A DNA stretch of 64,000 nt from Nectonema munidae (GCA_030549495.1 JAUIRK010000015.1:122150-186149); one strand, 5' to 3'; numbered from the stretch's first letter, positions 12,051 through 24,990 are shown. The notes: generated from the letters alone by a model not told the origin. Numbers and translations: made by a program.

Positions 12051-13760
12051 GTGCAGAGCAAAAGGACGCGAGTGGCGCATAACTTGGGCTTTAAGTGTGA
12101 CGCGAATTTAATTCCTCACGAAAGAGCACTAGGAATGATAAGATGGAGTTTTTCTTTTTATTAAGCAAGCAGAATTTGAGTGTTCGTTCGGAAGAATCGA
12201 GAAAACTTGAGAAGGGATGTGCTTTCGAAATGGAAGGAAGAGATTTGCCTCCTAATAAGGTGTAGGCAAGAGAATTTGAGTTACACTTCTGCGCCATAGG
12301 CACACTCTTTCATGAATTGACAAAAAACAAAATCACGCAGCAGAGAAGTCATCGGCCACTCAAAAAATGTGGACACGCAAAAAAGACGAGAAAAGACATG
12401 AAGCACAGGCACAGAGCATTCACATAAATAATGATGGAGAATTTTGCATTCTCACGAGAAGCCAGACCAACACCACACAACACAACTTTGTGAAGAAGAT
12501 AGAGGAAATGCTCTTGTGCTGCTGCTGGGTGCTGGTAGATTGAACAAATGCATATACACAATACAAATATTTGCCTCAACTCCAAAATTTATTACAAAGT
12601 AGAATGAATACATATATATATAGGCACTATTTTGTTATTATTTATGATTTTGTGAGTGTATGTCCTGTTTCTATGTGCCTCTCATTGTTTGCACAAAATG
12701 AGAATGCTGATACGCGACTTGGAGGATGATGCAAGACAAGAAGTGGACAAACACCTCAACGCGCACACAATCTACGCACAACATCATATGTAAAACAGTG
12801 TAGAATTAAAAATAAATGGGAAACAGGGACTCAGAAAGCACCTAGCACAGTGTATATGTAATAGGAGGTTGTCCATTAGCAGCATTCATTGTCTTTTCGT
12901 AAAAAAGTTGGATGAAATTGGTAATTAATGCTGAATTTATGCAAATATAAGTAGCCTTTGGCCACAAGAGGCAGCCATATTTTGACTGCAAATATACATA
13001 AGTTGGAAAGAACTTTGCTCTCCCCTCCTAAGACGTGGCTGAGAAGAGGTGAAGTGAATTGTGCTTTTTCACTTTGTCAAAATATTTCTCAACTCTTTGC
13101 TTCCTAGAGTCAAAAAGTTCAAGTAAATTTTTTTCTCTTTTTTTCATGGAATTTTTTTCTTCTTTTTCACCATAATTTAGGCAATTTTTTCTTCCTTTTT
13201 AATTTTTTTTCCCTTTTAAAAATACCGACACAATTTACAAACGAACACAACGCGAAGCGTTGAGAAGTAAAATCCCTTGTAGTCATCTATCCATAATGTA
13301 TACAACGATTCAATCAAGTATTGCCAATCTCTTAATTTCCATTCAATGAAAGAAAGGATAGTGATATAAATCTAAATTCCTTCCTTCTTGACATAGCGTG
13401 GCTGATAAAAACAGGCTCTTCTTTACCAATTTGAATGTTTAGTAGGTATAACGAGAGAAGCATTATTTCAAATAACAAATTCATGCTTACTTTTTGGTAT
13501 ATATGTGATGAAATTTCAATTATATTCATTATGCAGTGCAAAATTCATCTCTAAAAAGCGGCTCTGATTACTACGTAATGTCTAGCGTTTCTGCATACAT
13601 TATGGAAAGGAGAGCAGACACACCTTAAAATTTGCATTCATGCAGGATAGCAACAACGTGGGATGGAAATTTGGAAAAGCTGGAATGACTTCACCGTTTA
13701 GAAATTTTTGTAGACAAGACTAGACTAGCTCTTTCCTCTGCACTTAGACCAAATTTAATG
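12051..13760. other. Less AT-rich block without identified gene
   Basis: Base composition is visibly more balanced than in the surroundings, with purine-rich stretches (AAGAAGATAGAGGAAATG near 12490) and a CT-rich tract near 13130-13220. Minus-strand open frames at 12091-12303 and 12349-12585 show no recognisable domain. It could hold an unrecognised host non-coding or regulatory segment, but nothing in it can be assigned. Confidence 0.3.
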
Positions 13761-16200
13761 TACCTGCCATCATTCTGATACACTACTTTTATTTTAGATG
13801 AAAGATCAATCCAGGATCGATATTGACCAAATTCATCCTTTATGCGGTTAGTACGGATGGTTATTTTGTAAAGAGAAAACTAAATTAATTGTCCGCACTC
13901 ACTATATAAAGAAAATAGAAAAACATGATGCGAAGCAGAAGTGCAGGTATTTTTATATTTTAACCAATTACAAGTTTTTCTTTTCAATCAGCAGTGCTAT
14001 TGATATTTTTCCAATGTTTCAGCGATCTATTTCTTGTCTATGAGTGACGGAGGCAGGAAATTGGAGCAAAGGGATATCAAAAATTTTCAGGGGGTCACCT
14101 TGGAACGCTTACCCCATTACGCCAGGATAAACTTGAGAAAATGTCACATGTTTATATGTAAGCAAAACTCTTAAAGAAGCACATGTTTTATAGTCATATT
14201 GTATGCATATGAAGTAGTACATTTTCTTTTGTGATATTTTGAATGAAGAAGTAAGTACTGAAAGAAAAGAGAAAAAAGAGAAAAAATTATCTTTAAAGGG
14301 ATGATTTTGAAGAGTTCGTAAAAATCAGCAAAAAGTTTCGTCAACAGAAAAGTAAATTAAAAAATAAATTATTCTCTTCAAAGAAAAAGGACTTAAGGAA
14401 AGAAGCGAAAACCTAAAAGTGATTTAAAATGCTATAAAAATCATAAAACCAACACCTTCCACCCGATAAATAGCTTTTTCTTCAATGGGTTCAATGGACT
14501 TATATCTATAACCCTCGGTTACATCAAATACGTTTTGAATATTTGTGTTTCATTTTGACCCCAAAATATTGGCGCATTTAGGGCTATTTCTTAAGCAAAA
14601 AAATCTATTAATTTGTAAGATAAATAGAAAACGTTTATAAAGTATAATTATTACAATAAAATTTTTGATCTTCTCAAATGAGTTTTGTACATTATGAGAT
14701 AAAGAATGTGTGATTTAAAAAGAAGTAAAAACATTATTTTGAGCACATTTTTCTCTATTTATAGCTTCTTATTTGTACTCCTCTTATTAACAAGACCAAA
14801 AATTAAAGATATAAGCAAGTGTTTAAATTATTTACTTGTCTATTTCATGATGTGAATCAAGTTAAAAGAAGAATAATATAATATAATTTTGATTCTTATT
14901 GTTTTATCATTATAGATGAAAACGCAATTAACTTTAAAAAAACAGGAAACAAACATGATTGTTTACGATATATCTATAGATGAGACTGTAATCGAAATAA
15001 TAACAAAAACGGTAAATAAGTGATCATTATATTTTTGTTATTATGAAGGCTAAAAGTTGTTTGATGTTGGAAAAATTTGATTGACATTTAATATTAAAAA
15101 TCAGTCAATATCCCTTGCGGCAAAATTAGGCGAAAAATTAAAAAACAGCATTATTAAATGAAGTATTTGTCAAATTATAATGAAAAACGTAATCTTCAAA
15201 TCTTTGATTTATGTAGAAATATCGAATTTGAAGATGAAGTATGTGGTATGAGAAATTAAGTAGAAAAACTAAATAATAAAAAGGAAATCATAAACATATG
15301 AAAAAAGAGTCTCTACCACAAGCAACAGAGAGGGGAAGATAAATTCTCGTGATTAAAAAGCTTTTGTCCAAAAATGGCGCCATTTCAAAAGAGAATACCT
15401 TAAAGTATCTTACATTAATAATGTTAATAATAATTTGGGAAGAGTGATTATAACATCATTTTTTAGGCCAATTTTTATGCAAATAAAGTCAACTTTTGAA
15501 GGATTTAAATGTCAACTTTTGGGAGATTTATACGTCAATTTTTGTTGCGCCTAATCATAAGGTAGAAAAGAAATAATATAAGGAATACTTGAAATATTTC
15601 AGTGAAAAAATCCATCTCCGTTGAAATTATCAATGATCATAATTGGGGGCATTTTGACAAAGCATTGTATCAAGAGATTATACATACGTTGGGGATATAA
15701 CGAGTTAATTGTATTTTAGGAGAGACTCATTAAAAAAAGAATCAAGATGGACTCCGAAGTGGGGGACCCAAATCGTCATCGAAATGACATAACTATATTA
15801 ATTATTTTTATTAGTATATATACTAATCTCAATCAAAATGAAATGTAAGCTTGAAGCTTTGAGCTGATATTATATGAGACAAAAAGATGTAAAGTCGTTT
15901 TTATCAAATAAAAGCAATGCACAAGACAGAAGTCAGCTTTTATGGTCGCTCATGCTCTATAATAGTTAGTAGCTAGGTCATCGCAAATATACATATATTT
16001 ACAGTATTTCCCTTTTTATGTTCTATAACTTAAAGCCTTAATTATGATTTTTTTCTTGATTTGTCAATGATCAAAGCATCTCATAAAGTTTAGCCCAAAG
16101 ATTTCTTCAATTTCGAACTCGTTTTCTTGCTATTTTGCATGAGATTTTGTAACAAGTAAAATTTGTTGGCTAATTACTTTTCTTAGCCTCTTAAATCTTC
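13761..16200. other. Spacer; degenerate 23-bp direct repeats at 15489-15545
   Basis: There is no coding signal. At about 15489-15545 three degenerate units starting GTCAACTTTTG(A/G)(A/G)(A/G)GA follow one another with a period of about 23 bp. The remainder is plain AT-rich DNA. Confidence 0.4.
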
Positions 16201-16312
16201 TAACGAACCTTCAAAAGTTTCGATCTTTTATATATTTTGCTTTGCAGTTTATTCTACGAACCTTCTAAAGTCGCCATTTTTTATATTTGTTTGCCCTGCA
16301 GTTTATTTGAAA
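16201..16312. repeat. Two-copy tandem repeat, about 55 bp unit
   Basis: Two adjacent imperfect units share ACGAACCTTC(A/T)AAAGT, a TTTTATAT block and TGCAGTTTATT. They are identified by direct reading. The function is unknown. Confidence 0.65.
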
Positions 16313-16619
16313 TATAGTTATTTTTATAAATAGAAATATATTAGAAATTTAATATTAGAATTATCTTTTGAAATTTCAACTTCATTAATAATTACCACAA
16401 AGTTATGATCATTATTTTTAACCCCCCCCCCCCATTGAATACGCCACTGAGTGAGTTCCCCCATTCGTTTCTCGATTCGCTAGAAATAAACGTATCAATG
16501 AAGGTATTTCGTAGGAGGGTTATGTAGCATTGAAAGGGTAGAAATACGGATTGAAGGTATAGAATAAATGAATACGCAGTACAGAAATGAGTGTAGTGTT
16601 ATATGAAATTTATTAATGA
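16313..16619. other. Spacer with C13-14 homopolymer and possible MITE end
   Basis: A run of about 13 C residues at 16423-16436 is followed by ATTGAATACGCCACTG. This resembles the CCCC...CGCCACT right end of the hAT-type MITE at about 63432-63671. No left partner was found. Confidence 0.35.
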
Positions 16620-16991
16620 TGGTATACTAGAGATGTATCCGATGTATTTTTGGTTCTGCGGATGAGAATATCAAACTTAACATCCTAGCGTATGCGGATA
16701 TCAGAATTAATTTTTTAGCTTCTTAAAAAATTTTTTTAAGCAAAAGCAAGTTCTACACTTCTTAAAAATTTAGAGAGAAGATGTCAGTGTACATATGTTA
16801 TCATAAACAGGTATTTCTCATAAAAATTTTAGATAAGGTAAAAATTCAAAACTTTTCGAAAAGAACTTTGCGGTAATGGAAAAAAGAAAAATACTTGAAA
16901 ATTATCGATGAGGCTGTTTTGGGGATGTCGAAAGTTAAATGATCCGCGGATGAGGGAGAATGAAAAAATTTAGCGGATCTCTAAGGTATAC
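16620..16991. mobile_element. hAT-type MITE related to the 33364 element
   Basis: The left end TAGAGATGTATCCGATG is nearly that of the hAT at 33364-34449, whose right end read inward is TAGAGATGTATCGGATG. The right end read inward is TTAGAGATCCGC. The flanks (T/A)GGTATAC at 16620-16627 and 16984-16991 form an 8-bp TSD with one mismatch. The interior (16628-16983) contains GCGGAT modules and no coding sequence. Confidence 0.75.
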
Positions 16992-17137
16992 ACAGTAAAC
17001 CATTGATCATTTTTAGGGGCATGGATCAAGGCACCAAGGGTATTAATCATTCTTGTGTAGGTAGCATTGAATGTGCATTGATAAATAAATTTGAAATAAA
17101 ACATTGGATGTTTATTTATCAAATTTTGGGCATTAAT

Positions 17138-17596
17138 GATCTAGACCAGAGGTTCTCATAGTGTACGGTAGCGCATCAAACGGAGCGTTTAGAAATAATT
17201 TTGGGCGCTGTGAAAAGTTACGAATAATAATCCGTATTAGCTATTAAATTTTTTCTCGATTTAAATAGAGAAATATTTTGTATAATTTATATGATAGTTA
17301 TACTTTGCAAAATAATTTATTATAAATGATGATAATTAATCTATATTTAGATAAGTATAGCAATAAATTTTGGATATTAAAAGAAGCTTAAGATACTTTT
17401 AATGATATCAGAAGAAAAAATCAAACATTTTCATTTCAAAGACACGAAACATAATGTTAACATGGAAATATATGCATTTTATTCTGAAAATAAGTATATT
17501 TTGTAAGCAAGGCGATTTTCTTGAAATAATGTCTTCTAGGGAGGGGGAGGAAGGGGGGAGGGTGGATAAGAAAAGTCTGGGAAACACTGATCTAGG
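17138..17596. mobile_element. hAT-type MITE with near-perfect TSD
   Basis: The left terminus CCAGAGGTTCTCA pairs with the right terminus, which read inward is AGTGTTTCCCAGA. The flanks GATCTAG(A/G) at 17138-17145 and 17589-17596 form an 8-bp duplication with one mismatch. The interior holds overlapping sense and antisense open frames (17408-17663), which are chance frames rather than genes. Confidence 0.75.
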
Positions 17597-18059
17597 CAGA
17601 CAATCCCCGTTCCTCTTTAATTTTTTTTGGCAATATTTATCCATGAACGTCTCTACGTTTTAAAAAGCAATTATATTGATAAAGTCATAGATACTAACGG
17701 TGTCCGAAAATTTGAATGGGAGAGATTTGGGCGAATCGACATTTTGTCGAAATAACATTTTAAAAGAAGGACATAATTTTACCGAACAGACATTTAGCCT
17801 CAATGTCTCAGCTATATGCTATATACTTTAATTATACTATACCGCATAACTATTTACTTTAATTGCATTGATCTACATTTATCAATTGTCGCTTTTCTAC
17901 TTATCTTAATTGATTAATATTAAATGTTTGTTCAACTAAACGCTGTTTTAAAATTAACTCTTTATTTATTTTGATAAAGTTCTTCTTTATTCCCTTATTA
18001 CAACACATAAAAATGTAATCTATTGAAAATCGTTGAAAACGTTTAATCGATTGCTACGC

Positions 18060-19040
18060 CTATTTTGTTGATTGAAGAAGAGACAGCGTAACTTACTGGT
18101 GATGTGAGCGCGAAAGAAAATGTAGTGAACTGTTGAAAACAATCGACGAAATCATTCAAGAAGGGGGTAGTAACCACTCACATAAGCCTGATAGCGAACG
18201 TATCCTGTCATTAAAACTGTCAGTAAAATTAAAGAAAAAGCCAACGTTTCGGAGGAAGGAACATCAGATATTATACAAAGCTGCACTAATACTTATCCAC
18301 TCAACGCTGCAAGTGCTCTTCCTAAGAACGAATCTTTAGCAAAAGTGGTGCGTAGACAACGTGTTGTACCATAAGGAGACGTTTTAATTGACGACCTGAA
18401 GAATACATTTACAGGAGAAAACTTTGTTATTCATGAAAGTAACAATCTGATAATTAATAAGAAATTCTTGTTTTAAAAGACCACCTTTTATGGGATGGAA
18501 CTTTTAACTCTGCCCCATTGCATTTTCTCAAAAAAGTAAGGTTTTTATTTAAATCCTATTTCAGTGACTATTAACTGTGTTTGTGGAGAACAATACAACG
18601 CTTGGGATTGCATGCATGGAATAATGACCTGAAAAATGGATTCATTATAAAGTCATTTCAAACATTGACATTGGTGCCCATCAATGATTGTTGCTGATAC
18701 CTTGAATGAATTAGCTTTATCATTAGATGAAACTGATAAATTCTTTCCTCGTTTCTTGCTTATTTTGAAGCAACATGAGTTGGTCTTATTCAACGTGGAA
18801 AACGACGAAAGTCTTTATTCGATTTAAAAATGTGGAATGTTTTTGGAAGAACCTTAGATGGTCTTTCAAGAACTAGAAATTCTTTAGAAGGATGGCACGG
18901 AGCTTTTCAACGAAGAATGATTGTCACTCATCCTTCTGTTCGCTGTTTAGTTTCAAAGTTGAAAAAAAAGCAATTAGACCGGAAGTTATCAAATAAGATT
19001 GTAAATTTTCCTTTTTTTTCTGTTCAAATCACCTTTTTTT
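18060..19040 (+). pseudogene. MULE transposase remnant of the outer element
   Basis: An N-terminal part (18133-18339) contains HSHKPDSERILSLKLSVKLK, like the HNHPPDPERVEVLKAK region that follows the FLYWCH finger in MULE transposases. A DGTFNSAP block, the first catalytic Asp region, is found near 18495-18520 in another frame. The C-terminal part (18770-19000) reads RNSLEGWHGAFQRRM then HPSV, equivalent to the NNxxEGWHxxF...HP motif. The frame changes several times and the segment between the catalytic blocks is shortened. It lies in sense orientation directly inside the left terminus and is most likely the element's own transposase. Confidence 0.8.
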
Positions 19041-19059
19041 AAAATGGCGTCCTAAAGAT

Positions 19060-20335
19060 TAACATCAAATATCGCCATGGATTTTTTCATTTCAAAATTG
19101 AAAATTCTTTTTGACAAAGTTGAATCTATTACTAAAAAAGATATTAAACATTAAATAGATGATATAATACAATGTGCTTCAAACCAATCTTCTGTTTTCA
19201 GCAAAGTATCGGATATAAATGAAAATATGGGAAAAATAGAATCTATGCTAAAAAATATTACAAAAAATAATATTTATTCAATCGAAAACAAGAAATCATA
19301 TTCTGATGCCGTGAAAACTAAATATATTTTAAATGTTAAAAATCAAGAAAACAAAAATACAAATTCCAAAGAGATTTTATCCTGTCTTCATAATGTACCT
19401 ATCAATTACTCTAAAAAAAGGAAAAGAAAATATTAAACTGCATTTCTCTAATAAGCGTAAAATGGATGATGCCAAAAATGTATTAAAAGAAAATAATATT
19501 GAATCAGAAAGACAAAAATTAATCAAGCCTAAAGTTTTAGCTTAATGATTTCCAAAGATATTGATAACAAGGATGTGATTCCCTTAATACTACAAAAGGA
19601 TTTAGTTTAAGTAATTTAACATTAATTAACTTAACTAAAACAGATAATTATGAATCAAATAACCTATTTCTTCGACATCGTAACAATTTAGTTGTCCCGC
19701 GATATTTAAAACAAAAGTCGAAAAACTGCCTTAAGTATAGAGTTTGCAAATTTAACAATGACCTCTTTGCTACAACTATTGATGTTGAAAATGTTTCATT
19801 AAAATTGATGAAAAATCTTTTATTTCAGAAGTTTTCAAAATTTTATAATTCTGAATGCACCATTAGAAATTGTTTCATATGTTCGAATAGTTAATGAGTT
19901 TATTTCTTACGTTTTGTTTTTCACAAAGTTTACGTTTTATATAATTTTTAAAACATTTTTCATGATGATCACATACACCCATGAATTACAAATTGTATTT
20001 AAATATCCACTTTATGTATTCCATATACTTTTACATCATAATCGTAACCGTGGGCATAGTATATTACATCACATTTTTATATTTATTACATTGTGTTTTA
20101 CCATAAAACCTCTATCTTACTATATTACCTATAATATATATTATATATATATATAAGCACTATATATAATTTTCTTTTCAATATTTGTATAGTGTTCCTA
20201 TTTTTTTATAGGTGTGACAATAACCTATTTGGTTTGATCCACCATGCTGTGTTATTATTCTTATTCTTCCCTCTTTTTTTTTATTAAAATAAAATAAAAA
20301 AAAATAAAAAAAATAAAATATTAAATTTTATATCC
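19060..20335 (+). mobile_element. LINE fragment: ORF1 piece plus ORF2 C-terminus, A-rich tail
   Basis: The frame at 19227-19436, continued in another frame to 19545, looks like a LINE ORF1 protein (coiled N-terminal part, SYSDAVK, then a KIQIPK/LHFSNKRKMDDAKNVL block of RRM-like character). From about 19640 the sequence jumps to the far C-terminus of ORF2 (NLVVPRYLKQKSKN, then a cysteine pair near CTIRNCFICSNS). That ending is closely similar to the one near 29830 (CNIEDCFLCST). The 3' end is an A-rich tail at 20280-20330. The copy is therefore internally deleted. Confidence 0.6.
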
Positions 20336-20574
20336 TCTTACAAGTAAAGTAACATTGTAAACTTATTTTTATTTTCGCTACATATTTCATGATGAAGAAA
20401 CACCATTTGACTTCTTCAAGCGGCTCTGACCTTTAGATGTACATGGTGTCAAGATAAAATTATTCAAAATCAAAGAACATACATATTCTTTTACTTGTGA
20501 TCTCATTAACATGTTTATTTTGTACTAATAAATTTACTTCTAATTACTTCTAATTAAACGATGTAAAAATGAAA

Positions 20575-21105
20575 AATATGCGATTAAAATAAATGATAAA
20601 ATAGAAACTAACTTAGAAACAATTACGAATATGTTTAATGATCAGTTAAATCAATCACGACACAACTGATGATAATGATATAAATGATAACGTATCTAAT
20701 TATCTTGAAAAGTTAATCATCGTTTTATTCTAAGTAAAATAAATGAAATCGACATTATTACTGCAATGAATGAAATCAAATCAAAAAATTCACGTGATAT
20801 CAGCAATATTTCAATATATAAATTGAGTTTGATTTTAAACTACATAATCAAATATCTAGTTATTGCCTTCAATTCATGTATCGAGTTCAGTGTTTATCTT
20901 ACTTCATTTAAACTTGCCATGATGATTCCGGTTTTCAAAAAAGGTAGTAAATTTCAATCAATTAGGCCTATATATATTATCAATACGCTATCAAAACTTT
21001 TCGAAAAATTATATATAATCAGATTCATTCATATGTAAACAATTTAAATTTATTATACAAATATCAGTTTGGGTTTAGGTCTAAATATAGTACAGAACAT
21101 CTAGA
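20575..21105 (+). mobile_element. LINE ORF2 fragment, 5' part of reverse transcriptase
   Basis: The 90-codon frame at 20766-21038 contains the conserved RT beginning: an AMNEIKSKNSRDIS block, then FKLAMMIPVFKKGSKFQS and RPIYIINTLSKLFEKL. The following YQFGFRSKYSTEHL near 21060-21100 is the conserved QFGFRxxxST block. The reading stops abruptly at about 21105, where hAT sequence on the other strand begins. RT sequence resumes only at about 29004. Confidence 0.75.
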
Positions 21106-21326
21106 TATATATTTTTTTTAAAAATTCAATATTATTTAGATCCAATATTGTTTTGCTTATAATCCAGTAAAGGTTTGTACTTGAAAATTTCTTTCAAATT
21201 GTCCGGTAGAGAAGAAACAACAAGGGCTTTTTTTTCTTTATCAATATTAAGCATCAGAGAAGTCCAACACAATTCTTTTGACTTCAACAAGCTTTTCGAC
21301 ATACCAAAACACTAACTTTAAACAGG

Positions 21327-23577
21327 ATGCCCATTAGGGATAACTTTTTGACTTTTTTTTCTAAATCAAAAACCCTGTCACACCATATAATGAATTTGTT
21401 CACAAAAATGTCATTTTTGATCATTTTGCGCCAAAAAAGTGGCGCGCATCGCTGTTTGAATATTCATTCATTACTTCTCTTATTTAATTATATTGATTCA
21501 TTCGTTTTTGTCTTTTTTTCTTTCACGTAATGTTTTTTTTCTCTTCATAATCATATTTTTAATCTTTTTCATAAAATTGGAATGTTTTTTTTCAGATTAA
21601 TAAAACAATTTATTTCAATTAAATGAGTAATAAAAATTATCTTAAGAGAAGGCCAGAAATTCCTCTTGTAACTACATGTTAATCTGGTTTCTGTAAAATG
21701 CAAACCAATAAACAAATCATTGGAAGGTATTTAAACTTGTTCGAGAGTAAGAAAGCAAGGATCAAAATTTTAGCAGAAGAATTAAGTCAACTATGGAATG
21801 AGTTGAACTTTCCAAAAATTTCGAATCAGCAAGTGGTGTTGAAAGTTGGAAAAGTTATTGATTTGTATGAAAAGTACAGGAAAAGAAAGACTGAAAAATT
21901 GGAGGAGGAGATGAAAAGTTTGTTTGATATGACTAAAGCTGACGGTTTTTGGCTGAGTTCAGAGGATAAAGCCCTTTATCACACCCAGATTGCAAGAGCG
22001 GGTAGAGTAGGTTATTCAACAAGATCTGAGCATCACATCAATACATCCTTCGAAGCGCGTTAAAGTTTCGAGATTGTCTTATACTGAATCGACATCTTCG
22101 TGTGTTCTGGCTGAATCAAACTCTGGTTCTGAAAGTTCTAGTCTCAATGAAATTGAAAATGATGATGAATTTGTTTCGGATGAAAAGAATGAAACAAAGA
22201 ACAAGTATAACTCAACGAAATCTGTCGCTAAGCTTGTAACACAGCATTGTTTGTCTACCAGAAAGGCTTCAGTTGTATTTAGTTCTCTGGAACTTGATGG
22301 AATTGATATTGAAAGTCCGAGTCAGGTTGAGGTGTGGAAAAAGGTTATTAAAGAATCTGAAAGTGTTAAAGAAAAGCTTATGGAGGTTTTAAAATCGGGA
22401 GTGTTTTGTTTACATTTTAATGGGAAAAGTATTAAAAAGAAAGAGTATCAAGTGGTGTGTCTTTAAAATAGCCAAAGGAGAATGAATTTTGCAATACTAA
22501 CTTGCAGAAATGGTTCTTTAAAGCTATTTTTGAAGAGTTGGTGAAACTTATGGATGATTTTGACGCTTGGCAGTGTATTAAAATGATTATATGCGATTCA
22601 ACAGCAGTGAATACCGGTCGTGAAAATGGGATTGTTGTTAGGTTTCAGAGAATGATGAACGAGAAGGGTTACGACAAGCCACAATTTATTCCATGTCAAC
22701 ACCATATTTTGGACTTGCTTTTGAGACATATCATGGATTCAAGCTTTGGCGGTTCGACCAAAAGTCCTCACTTGAATTATTTCTTCGTTGATATAATAGT
22801 TCAAAATTATGAATTCTTGAAATCAGATTATATTTCTGATTGTCACCATTATGTAACTTCCAAAAATACTGGCTGGAGTGATGATTTCAAGTTTTTGTTC
22901 GAACTCTGCGAAGCATTCAAGTTACATAAAGAAACTGGCAAATGGCCCAAAATAAGCTGGAAAAAACTGCCTCTCCACAACGCCAGATGGAATTCACGAG
23001 GCTTGTATGCCTTAATGGCTTATTTTTTACTCCCTGAAAAGAGAGAGGAGCTCGAAAAAATTTGTTGTTTTATTTCATTTTCTTGGTGTGACTTTTGGTT
23101 TTCTGTCCAAAAATGTCAAGTTTCGACTTATGGTAAACTAAAACAAGCTATAGTTGAACAAAATTGTACGTAGGTCATATCCACTTTACTGAAATTTTCA
23201 GTTCTGAAAATTTATTAATTGACATTCCTAGAACAAACATCTTTGCTGAAAGTGAGGTTAAAATAATGAAAGAAATAGTGAAAAACTCACGCTCTGATAA
23301 ATATCTACCATCCAAAATTTTAGCTACTAATGCTTTTTAGCTTTTCATACGTTTTTAATATAGTTTTGAATCAATAAATTCGAATTTTTGTTTATATTTT
23401 TGTGTACCTTTAGTTATTTGTTAGTGATTCTACTATTAATTAGTTTTTTACCCATGCGCGACAGGTTTTTTGAACATTTTACGCTAAAATTGCCATTTTT
23501 TAGTTTCTAACAAAATTATTCATCGGAAAACACTACAGGGTTTTCAAGTTAAAAAAAGTTATATCCCTAATGCCCAT
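21327..23577 (+). mobile_element. Complete-ended hAT-type element nested in a hAT gene
   Basis: A perfect 8-bp TSD, ATGCCCAT, lies at 21327-21334 and 23570-23577. The ends start TAGGGATAACTTTTT and, read inward from the right, TAGGGATATAACTTTTT. The inverted similarity continues for more than 100 bp (AAAACCCTGT, and a GCGCGCAT or CGCGCATG block). TAGGG termini with 8-bp TSDs fit the hAT superfamily. The body is 2235 bp. It is inserted exactly in the TRW codons of the minus-strand hAT transposase around it. Confidence 0.85.
21698..23173 (+). pseudogene. Transposase-like gene of the nested element
   Basis: Three consecutive open stretches (21698-22063, 22074-22466, 22502-23173) lie in frames 2, 3 and 2, so at least two frame changes break one gene of about 490 codons. 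The first part is lysine-rich and helical, the second acidic and serine-rich. The third carries MIICDSTAVNTGRENGIVV then IPCQHHILDLLLRH. I read this as the Asp-containing and CxxH blocks of a hAT-like RNase H fold. The family resembles arthropod proteins usually left uncharacterised. The exact family name is uncertain, but residence between TAGGG inverted repeats supports a transposase role. Confidence 0.65.
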
Positions 23578-24480
23578 CTAGTTAGAATGGGTTTAGGTGT
23601 TAAGCCTATTTTGTTGAAAATCTTTTGTCTCTGTTTGTTCTTAACTTTCAACATTTTGATACTAACTATCAAATTATCTACACTTTCAAATTTTGATTTC
23701 ACATTCAAGCAACAGTTATGCAATAAATGTGCTAGGCAAAAAACATGAAACAAACAGGGGTAGAAAATTTTTAATTTTTTTCCAGCTTTTTTCATGTATC
23801 AAAAAGTAGCTGCATCACTAATGAGAAGCACAAAATTTTCTCTTTCTATTTCTAAGTACTTTATTTTGTCATCAACTATTTGAGTAATTTTTTGACTATT
23901 TACTTAAGTAGAACAGCAAACAGAATCAATTAAATACGCTTTCTTTGATAAACTTAGATCTTCAACTAAAACATTTAAATAATACTTATTTCCAAACGAG
24001 GAATCATCTATAATTAGAAATAAAAAACTACTTTTTACCTTTTCTTTGATACTTTCTTTTATATTTTCTGCAAGACTTGTAATGTAATATCGACAAGAAT
24101 TTGGATTTGGACAATTGTACCTCATATATTTGAACAAATCTATCGAAGGATAATTCAATTTATTCAAGGGTATATTTGCTGACAAAAAAGATTCTGTTAC
24201 TTTCTTTATAAAGTTATTATCACTAATAAACCTTTGAACAGAAGAAGTAGCAAATTTTGAATTCTTTTTATTTGAATGTTTTTCAATCTTTCTATGACTT
24301 TCAACAAAAAAATATTTGCTGTGCTTAACAATGCAATTACAAAGTTTGCAATAGAGTTCATTTTTAGGAGTTGAAGTAAACTCTTCAGGAAGTTTAAATA
24401 TGATTTCTTTAACTTCGGTTCTAGGAAAAAAGGCATGTGGAAAAAAAGGTAATCGGAAAAAGACGTCCATTTCATGAGAG

Positions 24481-24990
24481 GAAGAAAGTTAATGCTAGGG
24501 TGTGAAACAACATTCCAAGTAATGTTTGTTGACTTTAAAGTAATGAATGATACAAATGCATTTTCAATTTCAAATATTCTATCTTAGTTTTTTTAAATAA
24601 AGTTCTTTCAACCTCTGTTTAATGTAAAAAAGGGAGCCTTTTCCCCTTCAAATATATGATTTTATCTGAAATATACATATGCACTAACTTCAATCCTTCA
24701 ATTGCACTCATACACACTATTTCTTTCGTATCTTTATTGCCTCCAGACATTATTACTAATACAAAGGAGGTTCACGCATGCGAGCAGCGAGTGAAATGGA
24801 CGTCTTTTCCCAGTGGACGTCTTTTTCCTAGAACCGAAAAAAAGGCCTTTCCTAAATCGGTTCTAGGAGAAAAGTATCCAGAAGACAAAAGTTACCACTT
24901 TTGTATAATACGAAGGTGATAACTAGTAATTATACACACATCCTTCACAATGTACTGTAGTGTTGATAGTGGCATATAAACAATAGCATA
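24481..24990. other. Interelement spacer with repeated GGACGTCTTTT modules
   Basis: GAAATGGACGTCTTTTCC and CCTAGAACCGAAAAAAAGGC at 24793-24850 recur inverted at 24419-24476. They also repeat within the stretch (GGACGTCTTTTCCCAGTGGA then another GACGTCTTTTTCC). This may be a terminal region of the minus-strand hAT. A GTGGCATATAAAC string near 24970 resembles the long end repeat of the MULE at 26752-28737 (AGTGGCATATAAATA). Confidence 0.4.

Larger units (their letters stand above)
21110..24480 (-). mobile_element. hAT transposon, minus strand, split by a second element
   Basis: Reading on the minus strand from 24475: a CxxC...HxxxxxH BED-like finger (CKLCNC ... ESHRKIEKH); a region shared with the copy at 54326 (NIPLNKLNYPSI, NPNSCRYYITSLAE, LIIDDSSFGNK); then YPCLFHVFCLAHLLHNCC and KPILTRW at 23795-23578. 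The last two are the C-x-H and TRW blocks of hAT transposases. The frame is then cut by the element at 21335-23569 and continues at 21326 with SCLKLVFWYVEKLVEVKRIV. It has frameshifts as well, and the dimerisation domain is missing. Confidence 0.75.

Noticed and set aside
12091-12585. Two minus-strand open frames as possible small genes
   Set aside because: No recognisable domain or splice context. Length is within chance for this less AT-rich block.
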